Positions 1 to 6,241 of a DNA stretch of 27,289 nt are shown one piece after another. The position numbers were made by a program, and so were the translations under genes. Below the pieces are notes generated by a model, which saw only the letters and a list, made by a program, of their open reading frames with translations, had not been told where the DNA came from and made no database searches. Origin of the DNA: a virus; the IMG/VR virus record IMGVR_UViG_3300025131_000334, positions 1-27,289 of that record. The stretch is one strand, 5' to 3'. Numbering within the stretch: position 1 is the first letter of the stretch; each line of letters begins with the position of its first letter.

Positions 1-1263
1 CAATTAGAAAGGCTTTATAAGCCGTGTCGCCCCGGCGCAGTCACCACGAGCGCACAAAACCGGCCCTTATCATCGGCGGAATATCTCACCATGTATGGAG
101 AAGCGATCGGGGAAGTGATCGCGGAAATGGGCCGAGAAAAATCTGTGTATCGTCACGGGAACTTAATCGAGGGGTGTTGTGTACCCGCCAAAGTGACGCC
201 CGCGCACAATCCACACGTCGCAGAGTGGTTGCGGTTGTTAGCCGGTGGGCACCATGAAAAGCTCTTGGACTGGCTCGCCACGGTCACACAGTTGTCAGAT
301 CCTACGGCGGCGATCTACCTCCAAGGGCCGCCCTCGATCGGAAAAGGTCTACTCGCAAACGGGGTTGCTAGCCTTTGGCCCGGGGGGGCTACGTCCTTCG
401 GGGATGCTACCGGGAAATTCAACGGCGCCTTGGCCCGTAATGCTCTCGTTTACGTTGATGAAATCTCGCAGACGTTCGACGGCGGCGATGGCTTTTCTGG
501 GAGCTTTCGATCGCTGATCTCCGAAAGTTCTCGCCAACTACGGCGCAAAAACCTACCTAGCGGCACGCTCCGAGGTTGCCCCCGGTTGATTATAGCCGCC
601 AACAATTCAGACGCTCTAAGGCTACGCGAAAGCCTCACAAAAGCCGATCTTGAAGCTATCGCGCTTCGGATCCTCCATATTCAAGCGGATGATCAAGCGG
701 CGCGCTACCTAGAAAAGTTGGGAGGGCGGGCCTTCACGAAATTTTGGGTGACCACAGCCGACGGCGCCCCCGGCGTGATCGCGGCCCATATCGCCCACCT
801 AGCGGCAACGCGGGAAGTGCAACCCGGATCGAGGTTTCTAGTCGAGGGTGTGATCAGTGATTGGCACCGGGGGCTTATGGGCTGTTCAGGCGTGCAAGGC
901 GATGTTTTGGCGGCGCTGGCAAAGTACAGAAAAGATCTACACCGGCGTGGGGTTCTCGGGATCGAGTTCGACGATCGGGGGTGTTGGGTCAACGGGCCGG
1001 CGCTCCGTGGCCAATGGGAACTGTTGCTAAGACGCCCACCCCCGGACGAAAACACCCTAGCCCGTGCCCTTCGCGTCTTAAGCAACGAAACGACGCACCG
1101 GCGGCGGTTCGGTGAAAAGGGCATTCAAAAACGGTGCTACTTGATCGAGCTTGGCGACATCGATCGCCGGGACGCGGCCTTACAAATCAGCGATTTAACC
1201 CCCGACACATGGACCGAAGATGACGAAGAATGTACCGACGAACTTGGAGCTATCCCCTTCTAG
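1..1263 (+). CDS. Phage primase/SF3-type helicase, 3' part (5' end outside window)
   Basis: This is the C-terminal part of a phage replicative ATPase of the primase-helicase type, which would unwind DNA at the replication fork. The frame is open from base 1 with no stop, so the ATG at 91 is probably internal and the gene begins upstream. Counting from that ATG, a Walker A motif GPPSIGKG lies at residues 79-86, a Walker B strand ALVYVDEI at 118-125, and a sensor-like strand LIIAANNSDALR near 166-177. This spacing and the NNSDALR sensor fit superfamily 3 helicases. The primase domain, if present, would be outside the window. The 3' end overlaps the next gene by 44 bases, so the two are likely co-transcribed. 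The ATPase call is firm. The family name is inferred from motifs and from the replication genes downstream. Confidence 0.75.
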   Translation, partial: QLERLYKPCRPGAVTTSAQNRPLSSAEYLTMYGEAIGEVIAEMGREKSVYRHGNLIEGCCVPAKVTPAHNPHVAEWLRLLAGGHHEKLLDWLATVTQLSDPTAAIYLQGPPSIGKGLLANGVASLWPGGATSFGDATGKFNGALARNALVYVDEISQTFDGGDGFSGSFRSLISESSRQLRRKNLPSGTLRGCPRLIIAANNSDALRLRESLTKADLEAIALRILHIQADDQAARYLEKLGGRAFTKFWVTTADGAPGVIAAHIAHLAATREVQPGSRFLVEGVISDWHRGLMGCSGVQGDVLAALAKYRKDLHRRGVLGIEFDDRGCWVNGPALRGQWELLLRRPPPDENTLARALRVLSNETTHRRRFGEKGIQKRCYLIELGDIDRRDAALQISDLTPDTWTEDDEECTDELGAIPF

Positions 1264-3124
1264 GGCGATCCGCGTTTCAAACTCCCAGATAAGCAAGTAT
1301 ATGCGGTGCCCGAAAAAATGGTGGTATACCTACGGCCCTCTCCAACTGAAAGAGCCCACCAGCAAAAAGGCCGCTTTGGGGACGGCGGTGCACGCTGTTT
1401 TGGAGGCTTACCTTCGAGACGGGACGCCGATCCCAGACACCCCAGCGGGCCGGATCGCGTCGGTTGGGTTGGACAAACTAAGACCCGCCGAAGATCTAGA
1501 AATTGAGCGATCGATCACCCTCCCCCTGAACGACGCCGCGAACATGCTTTGTCGGATCGATATGTTGGGAAAAAACGAGCCTTATGTGGGGGATCACAAA
1601 ACCACAAGTGACCTCAAATGGGTTAAAACTAGGGCACAAGTGGCGCGGGATATTCAGCTTATGACCTACGCTTACGCGGGATACCACGAAACAAAACCCG
1701 ACACCGTAACCGGGGAACTTATCTATTACGTGCGCGAAGGCCAAAAAGTTTCTATGGCCGTGGGCGCTGAATTTTCTTGGGAAGACATCGAGGAAAATTG
1801 GCGTTTAATGGGGGAAATTGCCCGCGAAATGCTACCCCGCAAAACGGACCCAACAGGCGAAACTTGCGCGGGCAACTCTAGCGCCTGCGGTGATTACGGC
1901 GGATGTTTTTTTCAGGATCGATGCCCGGTTTCCCCCCGAAACGCATCAAAGATAAAAAAAGAGTTTGCAGAAAGTTGCAGACCTGCTAATAATGGAACAG
2001 AAATTAACCCCGAAGAGGAGCAACACATGTCTGGTTTTTTAGATGAGATGATGACACGGCCGAACAAGCGGCCCCCCGGCGACAACGGATCGAGCTTTGG
2101 AGGCTTCGCGGCCCCCTCGGTTCTACCTCCCGAGCACCCAGCCCCCACACGTCAAGCTGCGGCCACCGCGCCAATTTTTGACGACGTGAAAGCAGCGCCG
2201 GTGCCAGCACCGGTTGAAACGGTAGCGCAACGAACCCCCACAAGCTGTGGGAAAAAAGAACAAGAGGAGATCGGAGCATTGTTTCGCGAACATCGAATGA
2301 GCCACCCGGCGAATTGGGAGATCACCGAAGAGCAAGCCGAGTCAGTAGTGGAAGATTTGATCAAAAAGCACACCGGGCGAAATATGACCAAATCGCGCTT
2401 TGTAAACGTGATCAAATTCGCGGGCTATGTCTTTGAGGAGGGGCTTTTGGTGGACACCCGCCTAGCTCCCACCGAAGGCCCTTTTAACCCCGGCTACACC
2501 GCCGATCCGCAAGGCCACGACGCCGAAGATCTCACCGACGACGCCCAACAGTGGGAAGCTTTGGCCGAAAACCAACCCACGGCGGCCCAAGCTGCCGATC
2601 GTGAAGACTACGAGCGCCGAAGCGGGAAAACCTCCCCGAAGCCCGAAAACGCGCCTATGGTATTCGAGACGGAAAAAGGCCGCGCTATTCACATGATCGA
2701 TCTGATCTCCGAATGTACCCGCCACGCGGACGCAATATCGAAAGGTTGGGCTTCGAGCGCACACGCAGAGGTCTGGGAGATCGGCAAGATCTTCGACACC
2801 CGAGGCACACCCGACGCCGCCCTAGACGCGCCCTGTGTGTTGTTTGTTGACGTAGCACACACGGGCGCGGATGCGGAGACCGTCGACGGTTGGCTTGATC
2901 CGATCAAACTCCAAGCAAAAGACGCCCACCCTCAAAAAGACTATCCTTCTTACCTCGCGGCGGATCTGGACTATGGCGCCGGGGCTAAGCTCCTAGCCCA
3001 CGTCCTAAAATCCCACACAGAACCCCCGGCGGGCCTGTGGATGATGAGGAGCACTCATAAAGAAGCCGAGGTAGTTTTAGCCACCTTCGAGCGCTTGGGC
3101 GCTTGTATCGTCTACGGTAACTGA
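1220..3124 (+). CDS. Cas4/RecB-like PD-(D/E)XK nuclease fused to an unknown C-terminal region
   Basis: The first ~240 residues are a PD-(D/E)XK nuclease of the RecB/AddB/Cas4 type. Visible motifs are the N-terminal SQISKYMRCPKKW segment, H58 in GTAVHAVLE, D114 in CRIDML, D125 and K127 in GDHKT, and Q146 with Y150. C30 plus C223, C229 and C235 could hold an iron-sulfur cluster, as in AddB and Cas4. The likely role is processing DNA ends during replication or recombination. Residues 270-634 are unrelated: a proline-rich linker followed by two mixed helical regions (about 340-410 and 490-634) that I do not recognise. The join (residues 240-269) reads like translated intergenic DNA and contains an A7 run, promoter-like boxes and a ribosome binding site. 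The ATG at 1220 was chosen because the nuclease motif begins at about residue 20. A homopolymer sequencing error could have created the fusion. Confidence 0.75.
   Translation: MTKNVPTNLELSPSRAIRVSNSQISKYMRCPKKWWYTYGPLQLKEPTSKKAALGTAVHAVLEAYLRDGTPIPDTPAGRIASVGLDKLRPAEDLEIERSITLPLNDAANMLCRIDMLGKNEPYVGDHKTTSDLKWVKTRAQVARDIQLMTYAYAGYHETKPDTVTGELIYYVREGQKVSMAVGAEFSWEDIEENWRLMGEIAREMLPRKTDPTGETCAGNSSACGDYGGCFFQDRCPVSPRNASKIKKEFAESCRPANNGTEINPEEEQHMSGFLDEMMTRPNKRPPGDNGSSFGGFAAPSVLPPEHPAPTRQAAATAPIFDDVKAAPVPAPVETVAQRTPTSCGKKEQEEIGALFREHRMSHPANWEITEEQAESVVEDLIKKHTGRNMTKSRFVNVIKFAGYVFEEGLLVDTRLAPTEGPFNPGYTADPQGHDAEDLTDDAQQWEALAENQPTAAQAADREDYERRSGKTSPKPENAPMVFETEKGRAIHMIDLISECTRHADAISKGWASSAHAEVWEIGKIFDTRGTPDAALDAPCVLFVDVAHTGADAETVDGWLDPIKLQAKDAHPQKDYPSYLAADLDYGAGAKLLAHVLKSHTEPPAGLWMMRSTHKEAEVVLATFERLGACIVYGN
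1954..1960 (+). other. A_AAA_AAA slippery run at the nuclease/C-terminal junction
   Basis: Seven A bases sit in frame as A_AAA_AAA, a possible -1 slippage heptamer. A -1 shift here would add about nine codons and stop at the tandem TAA TAA at 1987-1992, giving a nuclease-only protein of roughly 256 residues. One extra A in the real genome would have the same effect. Whether slippage happens is inference. Confidence 0.4.
1965..1993 (+). promoter_or_regulatory. Candidate intragenic promoter upstream of an internal start
   Basis: TTGCAG at 1965-1970 and TAATAAT at 1987-1993 are 16-17 bases apart, and a TG one base upstream of the -10 (1984-1985) gives an extended -10. The local DNA is much more AT-rich than its surroundings. 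It lies about 35 bases before an in-frame ATG that has its own ribosome binding site, so it could drive the C-terminal region alone. Confidence 0.4.
2027..3124 (+). CDS. Nested in-frame product: C-terminal region of the nuclease fusion, unknown function
   Basis: An in-frame ATG at codon 270 of the nuclease fusion is preceded by GAGGAG (2015-2020) with a 6-base spacer, a better ribosome binding site than that of the fusion itself. Starting here gives a 365-residue protein beginning MSGFLDEMMTRP. It has a Pro/Ala-rich stretch (residues about 20-75), a helical region containing EEQAESVVEDLIKKHTGRN, an acidic linker, and a C-terminal region ending ATFERLGACIVYGN. I do not recognise the family. 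Its place among replication genes suggests a DNA-metabolism accessory role, which is inference. Either it is made as well as the fusion, or it is the true gene and the fusion is artificial. Confidence 0.5.
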   Translation: MSGFLDEMMTRPNKRPPGDNGSSFGGFAAPSVLPPEHPAPTRQAAATAPIFDDVKAAPVPAPVETVAQRTPTSCGKKEQEEIGALFREHRMSHPANWEITEEQAESVVEDLIKKHTGRNMTKSRFVNVIKFAGYVFEEGLLVDTRLAPTEGPFNPGYTADPQGHDAEDLTDDAQQWEALAENQPTAAQAADREDYERRSGKTSPKPENAPMVFETEKGRAIHMIDLISECTRHADAISKGWASSAHAEVWEIGKIFDTRGTPDAALDAPCVLFVDVAHTGADAETVDGWLDPIKLQAKDAHPQKDYPSYLAADLDYGAGAKLLAHVLKSHTEPPAGLWMMRSTHKEAEVVLATFERLGACIVYGN

Positions 3125-3196
3125 TTTCCTGGCGTGGAAGCCGGCGTGATCTCCCTGCTTTTTTGCTCCGCGGGGGGATCGCGCTTTGGAGGGCAA

Positions 3197-3496
3197 ATGC
3201 ACTTTTACGTAGTCTCTTTTCGCAACCTTTCCATCTTGGATGAATCGGCACAAAAACAGCGGTTTTACTTTGGGAGAAAAGCCGCCGCCGTGAAGTCTTG
3301 GAGGAAATTAAAGACGGACGGATCGGATGACCTAGAATATGCAGAGTTATATATTGTGAAAATCTCCCCGGGAAAGGGAAATTTTATCCATTGGCTAAAC
3401 GAACACTCTATGGGTTTGTTTGAATGTCACTACTCTGGTAGGTGGATAACCACCCGTCTCGATAAAGACGGGGTTTTGCTTAGTGTCCCTACCTAA
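3197..3496 (+). CDS. Small hypothetical protein (99 aa)
   Basis: The frame is open from a GTG at 3134, but the ATG at 3197 is preferred because GGAGGG lies just upstream (3188-3193) and the protein then begins MHFYVVSFRNL. The product is compact and mixed: a basic segment FGRKAAAVKSWRKLK and a C-terminal WITTRLDKDGVLLSV. It has no signal peptide or membrane segment. Local DNA is more AT-rich and poorer in GATC than the flanking replication genes, as if acquired separately. No family recognised. It starts a run of three very small genes that ends at a terminator. Confidence 0.6.
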   Translation: MHFYVVSFRNLSILDESAQKQRFYFGRKAAAVKSWRKLKTDGSDDLEYAELYIVKISPGKGNFIHWLNEHSMGLFECHYSGRWITTRLDKDGVLLSVPT

Positions 3497-3524
3497 AGCC
3501 TCAACACACTACTTTGGAGGGGAT

Positions 3525-3632
3525 ATGTCCCGGCGCGAAAAGCTTTTTTATGGCTGTTTTTATGGAACTTTTGTGATTTTTTTATACGTCCATGTAGCAC
3601 TGACAGTGCTCGAACGGTCGAGGGGGTTGTAA
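3525..3632 (+). CDS. Tiny membrane protein (35 aa)
   Basis: A 36-codon frame starts with ATG at 3525 behind a strong ribosome binding site, TTGGAGGGG (3514-3522), and ends in a TAATG overlap with the next gene. The product begins with a short basic end (MSRREK) followed by a single hydrophobic stretch of about 20 residues rich in F, Y, V and L, then a short basic tail. It is probably a one-pass inner-membrane micropeptide. The basic N-terminus predicts that end stays in the cytoplasm. Function unknown; small early phage membrane proteins often alter host physiology or superinfection, but nothing here shows that. Confidence 0.6.
   Translation: MSRREKLFYGCFYGTFVIFLYVHVALTVLERSRGL
3596..3610. 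repeat. 15-base dyad AGCACTG-A-CAGTGCT
   Basis: A perfect inverted repeat with 7-base arms around one base lies inside the 35-codon gene. It has the size of an operator half-site pair, but its coding position and the lack of a nearby promoter leave its role open. Confidence 0.3.
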
Positions 3633-3814
3633 TGCCGATAATTAACAAAACGAGCGAAATGGGGGGCACGGGGTGGCCAAGTCTACACTTGGCTCTTGAT
3701 CGCGCAATAAAGCGAAAATTTCCCTTTGACTATCGACGGGAGGCAAAGGGGAGTCAAGCCGCCGAAAAAGGGAAGGCTGCCCACGAAGCCCTAGAGAAGA
3801 AACTTAAACCATGA
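3632..3814 (+). CDS. Small hypothetical basic protein (60 aa)
   Basis: The ATG at 3632 overlaps the preceding stop (TAATG) and is preceded by GAGGGGG, so the two small genes are probably translationally coupled. The product is rich in Lys and Ala, with a C-terminal helix containing AAEKGKAAHEALEKKLKP, and no membrane segment. It may bind nucleic acid or a partner protein; no family is recognised. A terminator-like stem follows at once, making it the last gene of this unit. Confidence 0.55.
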   Translation: MPIINKTSEMGGTGWPSLHLALDRAIKRKFPFDYRREAKGSQAAEKGKAAHEALEKKLKP

Positions 3815-3815
3815 G

Positions 3816-3875
3816 GGCGGCGGGGTTTTTCAACCGGGGGATCTTCGGTTGTTGCCAAGCCCCCGCCGTCTTTTT
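3816..3875 (+). terminator. Rho-independent terminator candidate
   Basis: GGCGGCGGGG (3817-3825) can pair with CCCCGCCGTC (3861-3870), followed by five T. A smaller hairpin, CAACCG/CGGTTG, sits inside the loop. It directly follows the 60-aa gene and precedes the SF2 helicase ribosome binding site. Confidence 0.6.
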
Positions 3876-3884
3876 GGGGAGACA

Positions 3885-5561
3885 ATGAGCATTTTTAACC
3901 TACCCAACACCACGCGGCGCGTTGTCGTGCCTACCGAGTTTGATCGGATCCTCGACATGCCCAAAACGCCCCCTTTAGGCCCCCCCGGCGCGGCGGCTTA
4001 TTGGTCCGAGCGACTGGGCACCGGAACCGGCGTGGCCCTTCGTACCCCACAAGGTGGCGCTTTAGACGCTATCCACAAGTACCGCAGCGCCTTTTGTTCA
4101 ATCACCGTGGGCGGCGGTAAAGCCTTGATCGCCTTGCTAGCCGGTGAGGTTTGCGGAGCAAAACGCCCCTTGATCCTGTGTCCCCCGGCCCTCGTGCCCT
4201 TGATGCACGCCGAAGCCGAAAAATGGGAACCTCATTTCAAATTTACCACGCCCGAGATTGTGTCTTATGGCATTTTGAGCACTCAAAAAGACCTGCTCGA
4301 ACGCCTACGGCCTGATCTAATTATCGCGGACGAAGCACATTGTTTGCGCAATTTGAACACCAGCAGAACAAGCCGGGTGGGCGAGTATATTGATCACCTT
4401 AATCCCTCCGCCGGTTTTGTGGCTTTGAGCGGCACGATCACGAATAAAAGCCTTCTTGATCACGCCCATTTGCTGTGGTGGTGTTTGCGCGACCGCACGC
4501 CGATCCCTTCTCGCCGGTCCTACCAAGATCTCCACCGCTGGGCGGCCTGTTTGGATCCCGATGGGGAGCCCACCCGCGCCGATCGGATCTCGATGATCCC
4601 CCTTGTGCGGTTTGCTGGGAGTTTTGAAGCAGTACCCACACGCAGGACTATCCGTGACGCCTACCGGCGGCGGCTAGTCTCCACCCCGGGCGTGATAGCC
4701 ACCACCGAAACAAGTTGCAACGCTAGCCTTTACCTGATCAGACACGAGCCCCCGCCCACCCCAACGATCAAAAGAGCCATCGATCTACTCGAAAAAGAAT
4801 GGGTTTTGCCGGATGGTGAACCCGTGGCGGATGCGAGCTTGCACAGCCGAGCCCGTCAACAGGTGGCGCTCGGGTTTTACTATCGGTGGGAATGGGGGTC
4901 AGCAGGGGAAGACCTAGAATGGCTAAACCTACGCCGACGAAGAAATAGACTGATCGCTAAGGTCATTCGAGGGGGGCGGGTAAAGCAAGCAGATAGCCCC
5001 CGCCTAGTGGAACAGTGGAGCCTAGCCGGTGGGGGCTCCCGTGAACTTCGGGAAACGCTGATCGAGTGGCGGGAAATTGAGCACCGGGCGCGCCCTCAAA
5101 CGGTGGCAGTCTGGCTCGATCGATCGCGGTTCGATTACCTCGATGTTTTTTTAGCCCAACAAACCGCGCCGACCCTCGTATGGTATCGCTCAAAGGCCGT
5201 GGAAGCAGAGCTTGAGGCGCGGGGTTTTATCGTACACGGCCCCGGCTCGAAGCCCCCCACCGGCGGAACTTGCGCTGCTTCGATAGGTGTCCACGGGAAG
5301 GGGCAAAACCTCCAAATGTACGCTAACGCCTTTATTATCGAGCCCCCCGGCGGGGCTGGTGTTTGGGAACAGTTGATCGGCCGCCACCATCGATCCCGCT
5401 TCGATTTTGACGCTCTACATATTGATTATTTTTCATTTGATGCGTTTCGACGCATGAAAAAAGCAAGGGGGGAAGCCGACTATATAGAGGAAACACAAGG
5501 ATCCAAACAAAAATTGAATTTAGCGAGTTTTTTAAAAACGGGGTTTAACCCCACAAAGTGA
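3885..5561 (+). CDS. SF2 DNA/RNA helicase (DEAH-box, SNF2/UvsW-like)
   Basis: The start ATG at 3885 is preceded by GGGGAG (3876-3881). An in-frame TTG at 3849 lies in the terminator loop and is less likely. The 558-residue product has superfamily 2 motifs: motif I as TVGGGKALIAL (about 74-84), motif II IADEAHCLRN (about 147-156), motif III LSGT, and near the C-terminus a GKGQNLQ motif V segment and motif VI QLIGRHHRSR. The layout is that of phage helicases that remodel forks or branched DNA. One oddity is that the usual Thr/Ser after the motif I Lys is Ala, so magnesium coordination may be altered. It sits between the nuclease and polymerase genes, consistent with replication or recombination. 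Family assignment is firm; the substrate is unknown. Confidence 0.85.
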   Translation: MSIFNLPNTTRRVVVPTEFDRILDMPKTPPLGPPGAAAYWSERLGTGTGVALRTPQGGALDAIHKYRSAFCSITVGGGKALIALLAGEVCGAKRPLILCPPALVPLMHAEAEKWEPHFKFTTPEIVSYGILSTQKDLLERLRPDLIIADEAHCLRNLNTSRTSRVGEYIDHLNPSAGFVALSGTITNKSLLDHAHLLWWCLRDRTPIPSRRSYQDLHRWAACLDPDGEPTRADRISMIPLVRFAGSFEAVPTRRTIRDAYRRRLVSTPGVIATTETSCNASLYLIRHEPPPTPTIKRAIDLLEKEWVLPDGEPVADASLHSRARQQVALGFYYRWEWGSAGEDLEWLNLRRRRNRLIAKVIRGGRVKQADSPRLVEQWSLAGGGSRELRETLIEWREIEHRARPQTVAVWLDRSRFDYLDVFLAQQTAPTLVWYRSKAVEAELEARGFIVHGPGSKPPTGGTCAASIGVHGKGQNLQMYANAFIIEPPGGAGVWEQLIGRHHRSRFDFDALHIDYFSFDAFRRMKKARGEADYIEETQGSKQKLNLASFLKTGFNPTK

Positions 5562-5567
5562 GGAAAA

Positions 5568-6200
5568 ATGACACAGATAATAAATGACTTTTCAAACCAT
5601 CCAATCAGCGGGATCGGCGCGGCTTCAGCACGAGGGGCGGATCCAGTCCCTGCGATGTGTGGCACCTATGCCGCAACGATTCTGAAGATCACCGGGATCA
5701 CACAGAAAACCCCGCCGAACGTGGGCAACATATTATTCATTATCGAATACAAAATTGATGATGTTTTGAGGGGGCACGGGCCGAACGGTGATCACGACTA
5801 CACCGACGCGCTAGGTGCGGAAAAAACGGCCAATGTCCCCGGCGACACTGGGAAAGTATGGCTCCACGAAAAATTCGGAGCGTCGACAAAAAAGGCCCAA
5901 AAAGAGCTTTTGATCAGTGTTGATCAGAGGGTTTACAGCGATCAATGGGTCGAACATTACCCCGACGGCGCCCCCGAAGAGGTTTGGACAGAACTATTTT
6001 GTCGAGCTTGTTACGACGGTTTTCAACCGCCCCCCGGTTGCGATCGCATGGATCTTTCTACTTGGGGGGCTCAACCCTACCAAGGATGTGCAATCACGCT
6101 ACAGATCACAGATAAGCTCAACAAACAGGGACGGGAAAACATCGAAGACCCGGAGGCCAAAGTTTGGCCGAACTACTTGTTTTTACGCTCGGATAACTAG
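5568..6200 (+). CDS. Hypothetical protein in the replication block (210 aa); ssDNA-binding role possible
   Basis: It starts at ATG 5568 behind GAGG, seven bases after the helicase stop. It has no nucleotide-binding or membrane motif. The sequence looks like a beta-rich globular fold: an N-terminal extension, strands around residues 32-65 (GTYAATILKITG, NILFIIEYKID), a Lys-rich segment (AQKELLISVDQRVYSDQW) and a C-terminal part with several aromatics (PNYLFLRSDN). A protein of this size between a helicase and a family A polymerase is often a single-stranded DNA binding or recombination accessory protein. That is inference from position only. Confidence 0.5.
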   Translation: MTQIINDFSNHPISGIGAASARGADPVPAMCGTYAATILKITGITQKTPPNVGNILFIIEYKIDDVLRGHGPNGDHDYTDALGAEKTANVPGDTGKVWLHEKFGASTKKAQKELLISVDQRVYSDQWVEHYPDGAPEEVWTELFCRACYDGFQPPPGCDRMDLSTWGAQPYQGCAITLQITDKLNKQGRENIEDPEAKVWPNYLFLRSDN

Positions 6201-6208
6201 CCTTTTCC

Positions 6209-6226
6209 GGGGGGCTTCGGCCCCCC
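6209..6226 (+). promoter_or_regulatory. cUUCGg tetraloop hairpin in the polymerase leader
   Basis: GGGGGGC-TTCG-GCCCCCC is a perfect 7-bp GC stem closed by the very stable UUCG tetraloop. There is no T run, so it is not a classical terminator. It ends seven bases before the TTGGAGGGGG ribosome binding site of the DNA polymerase gene. It could protect mRNA ends or modulate polymerase translation. Confidence 0.5.
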
Positions 6227-6241
6227 ACCTTGGAGGGGGCT

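Noticed and set aside
91-93. ATG 91 as the true start of the first gene
   Set aside because: The frame is open back to base 1 and no good ribosome binding site precedes this ATG, so the gene most likely begins outside the window.
705-1124. A 139-codon minus-strand frame opposite the helicase gene
   Set aside because: Arg/Ser/Pro-rich composition typical of a shadow frame, and it lies wholly inside a gene with clear ATPase motifs.
1220-2026. Reading the Cas4-like nuclease as part of a CRISPR system
   Set aside because: No repeats, cas1 or cas2 are visible. Cas4/RecB-like nucleases are common in phage replication modules.
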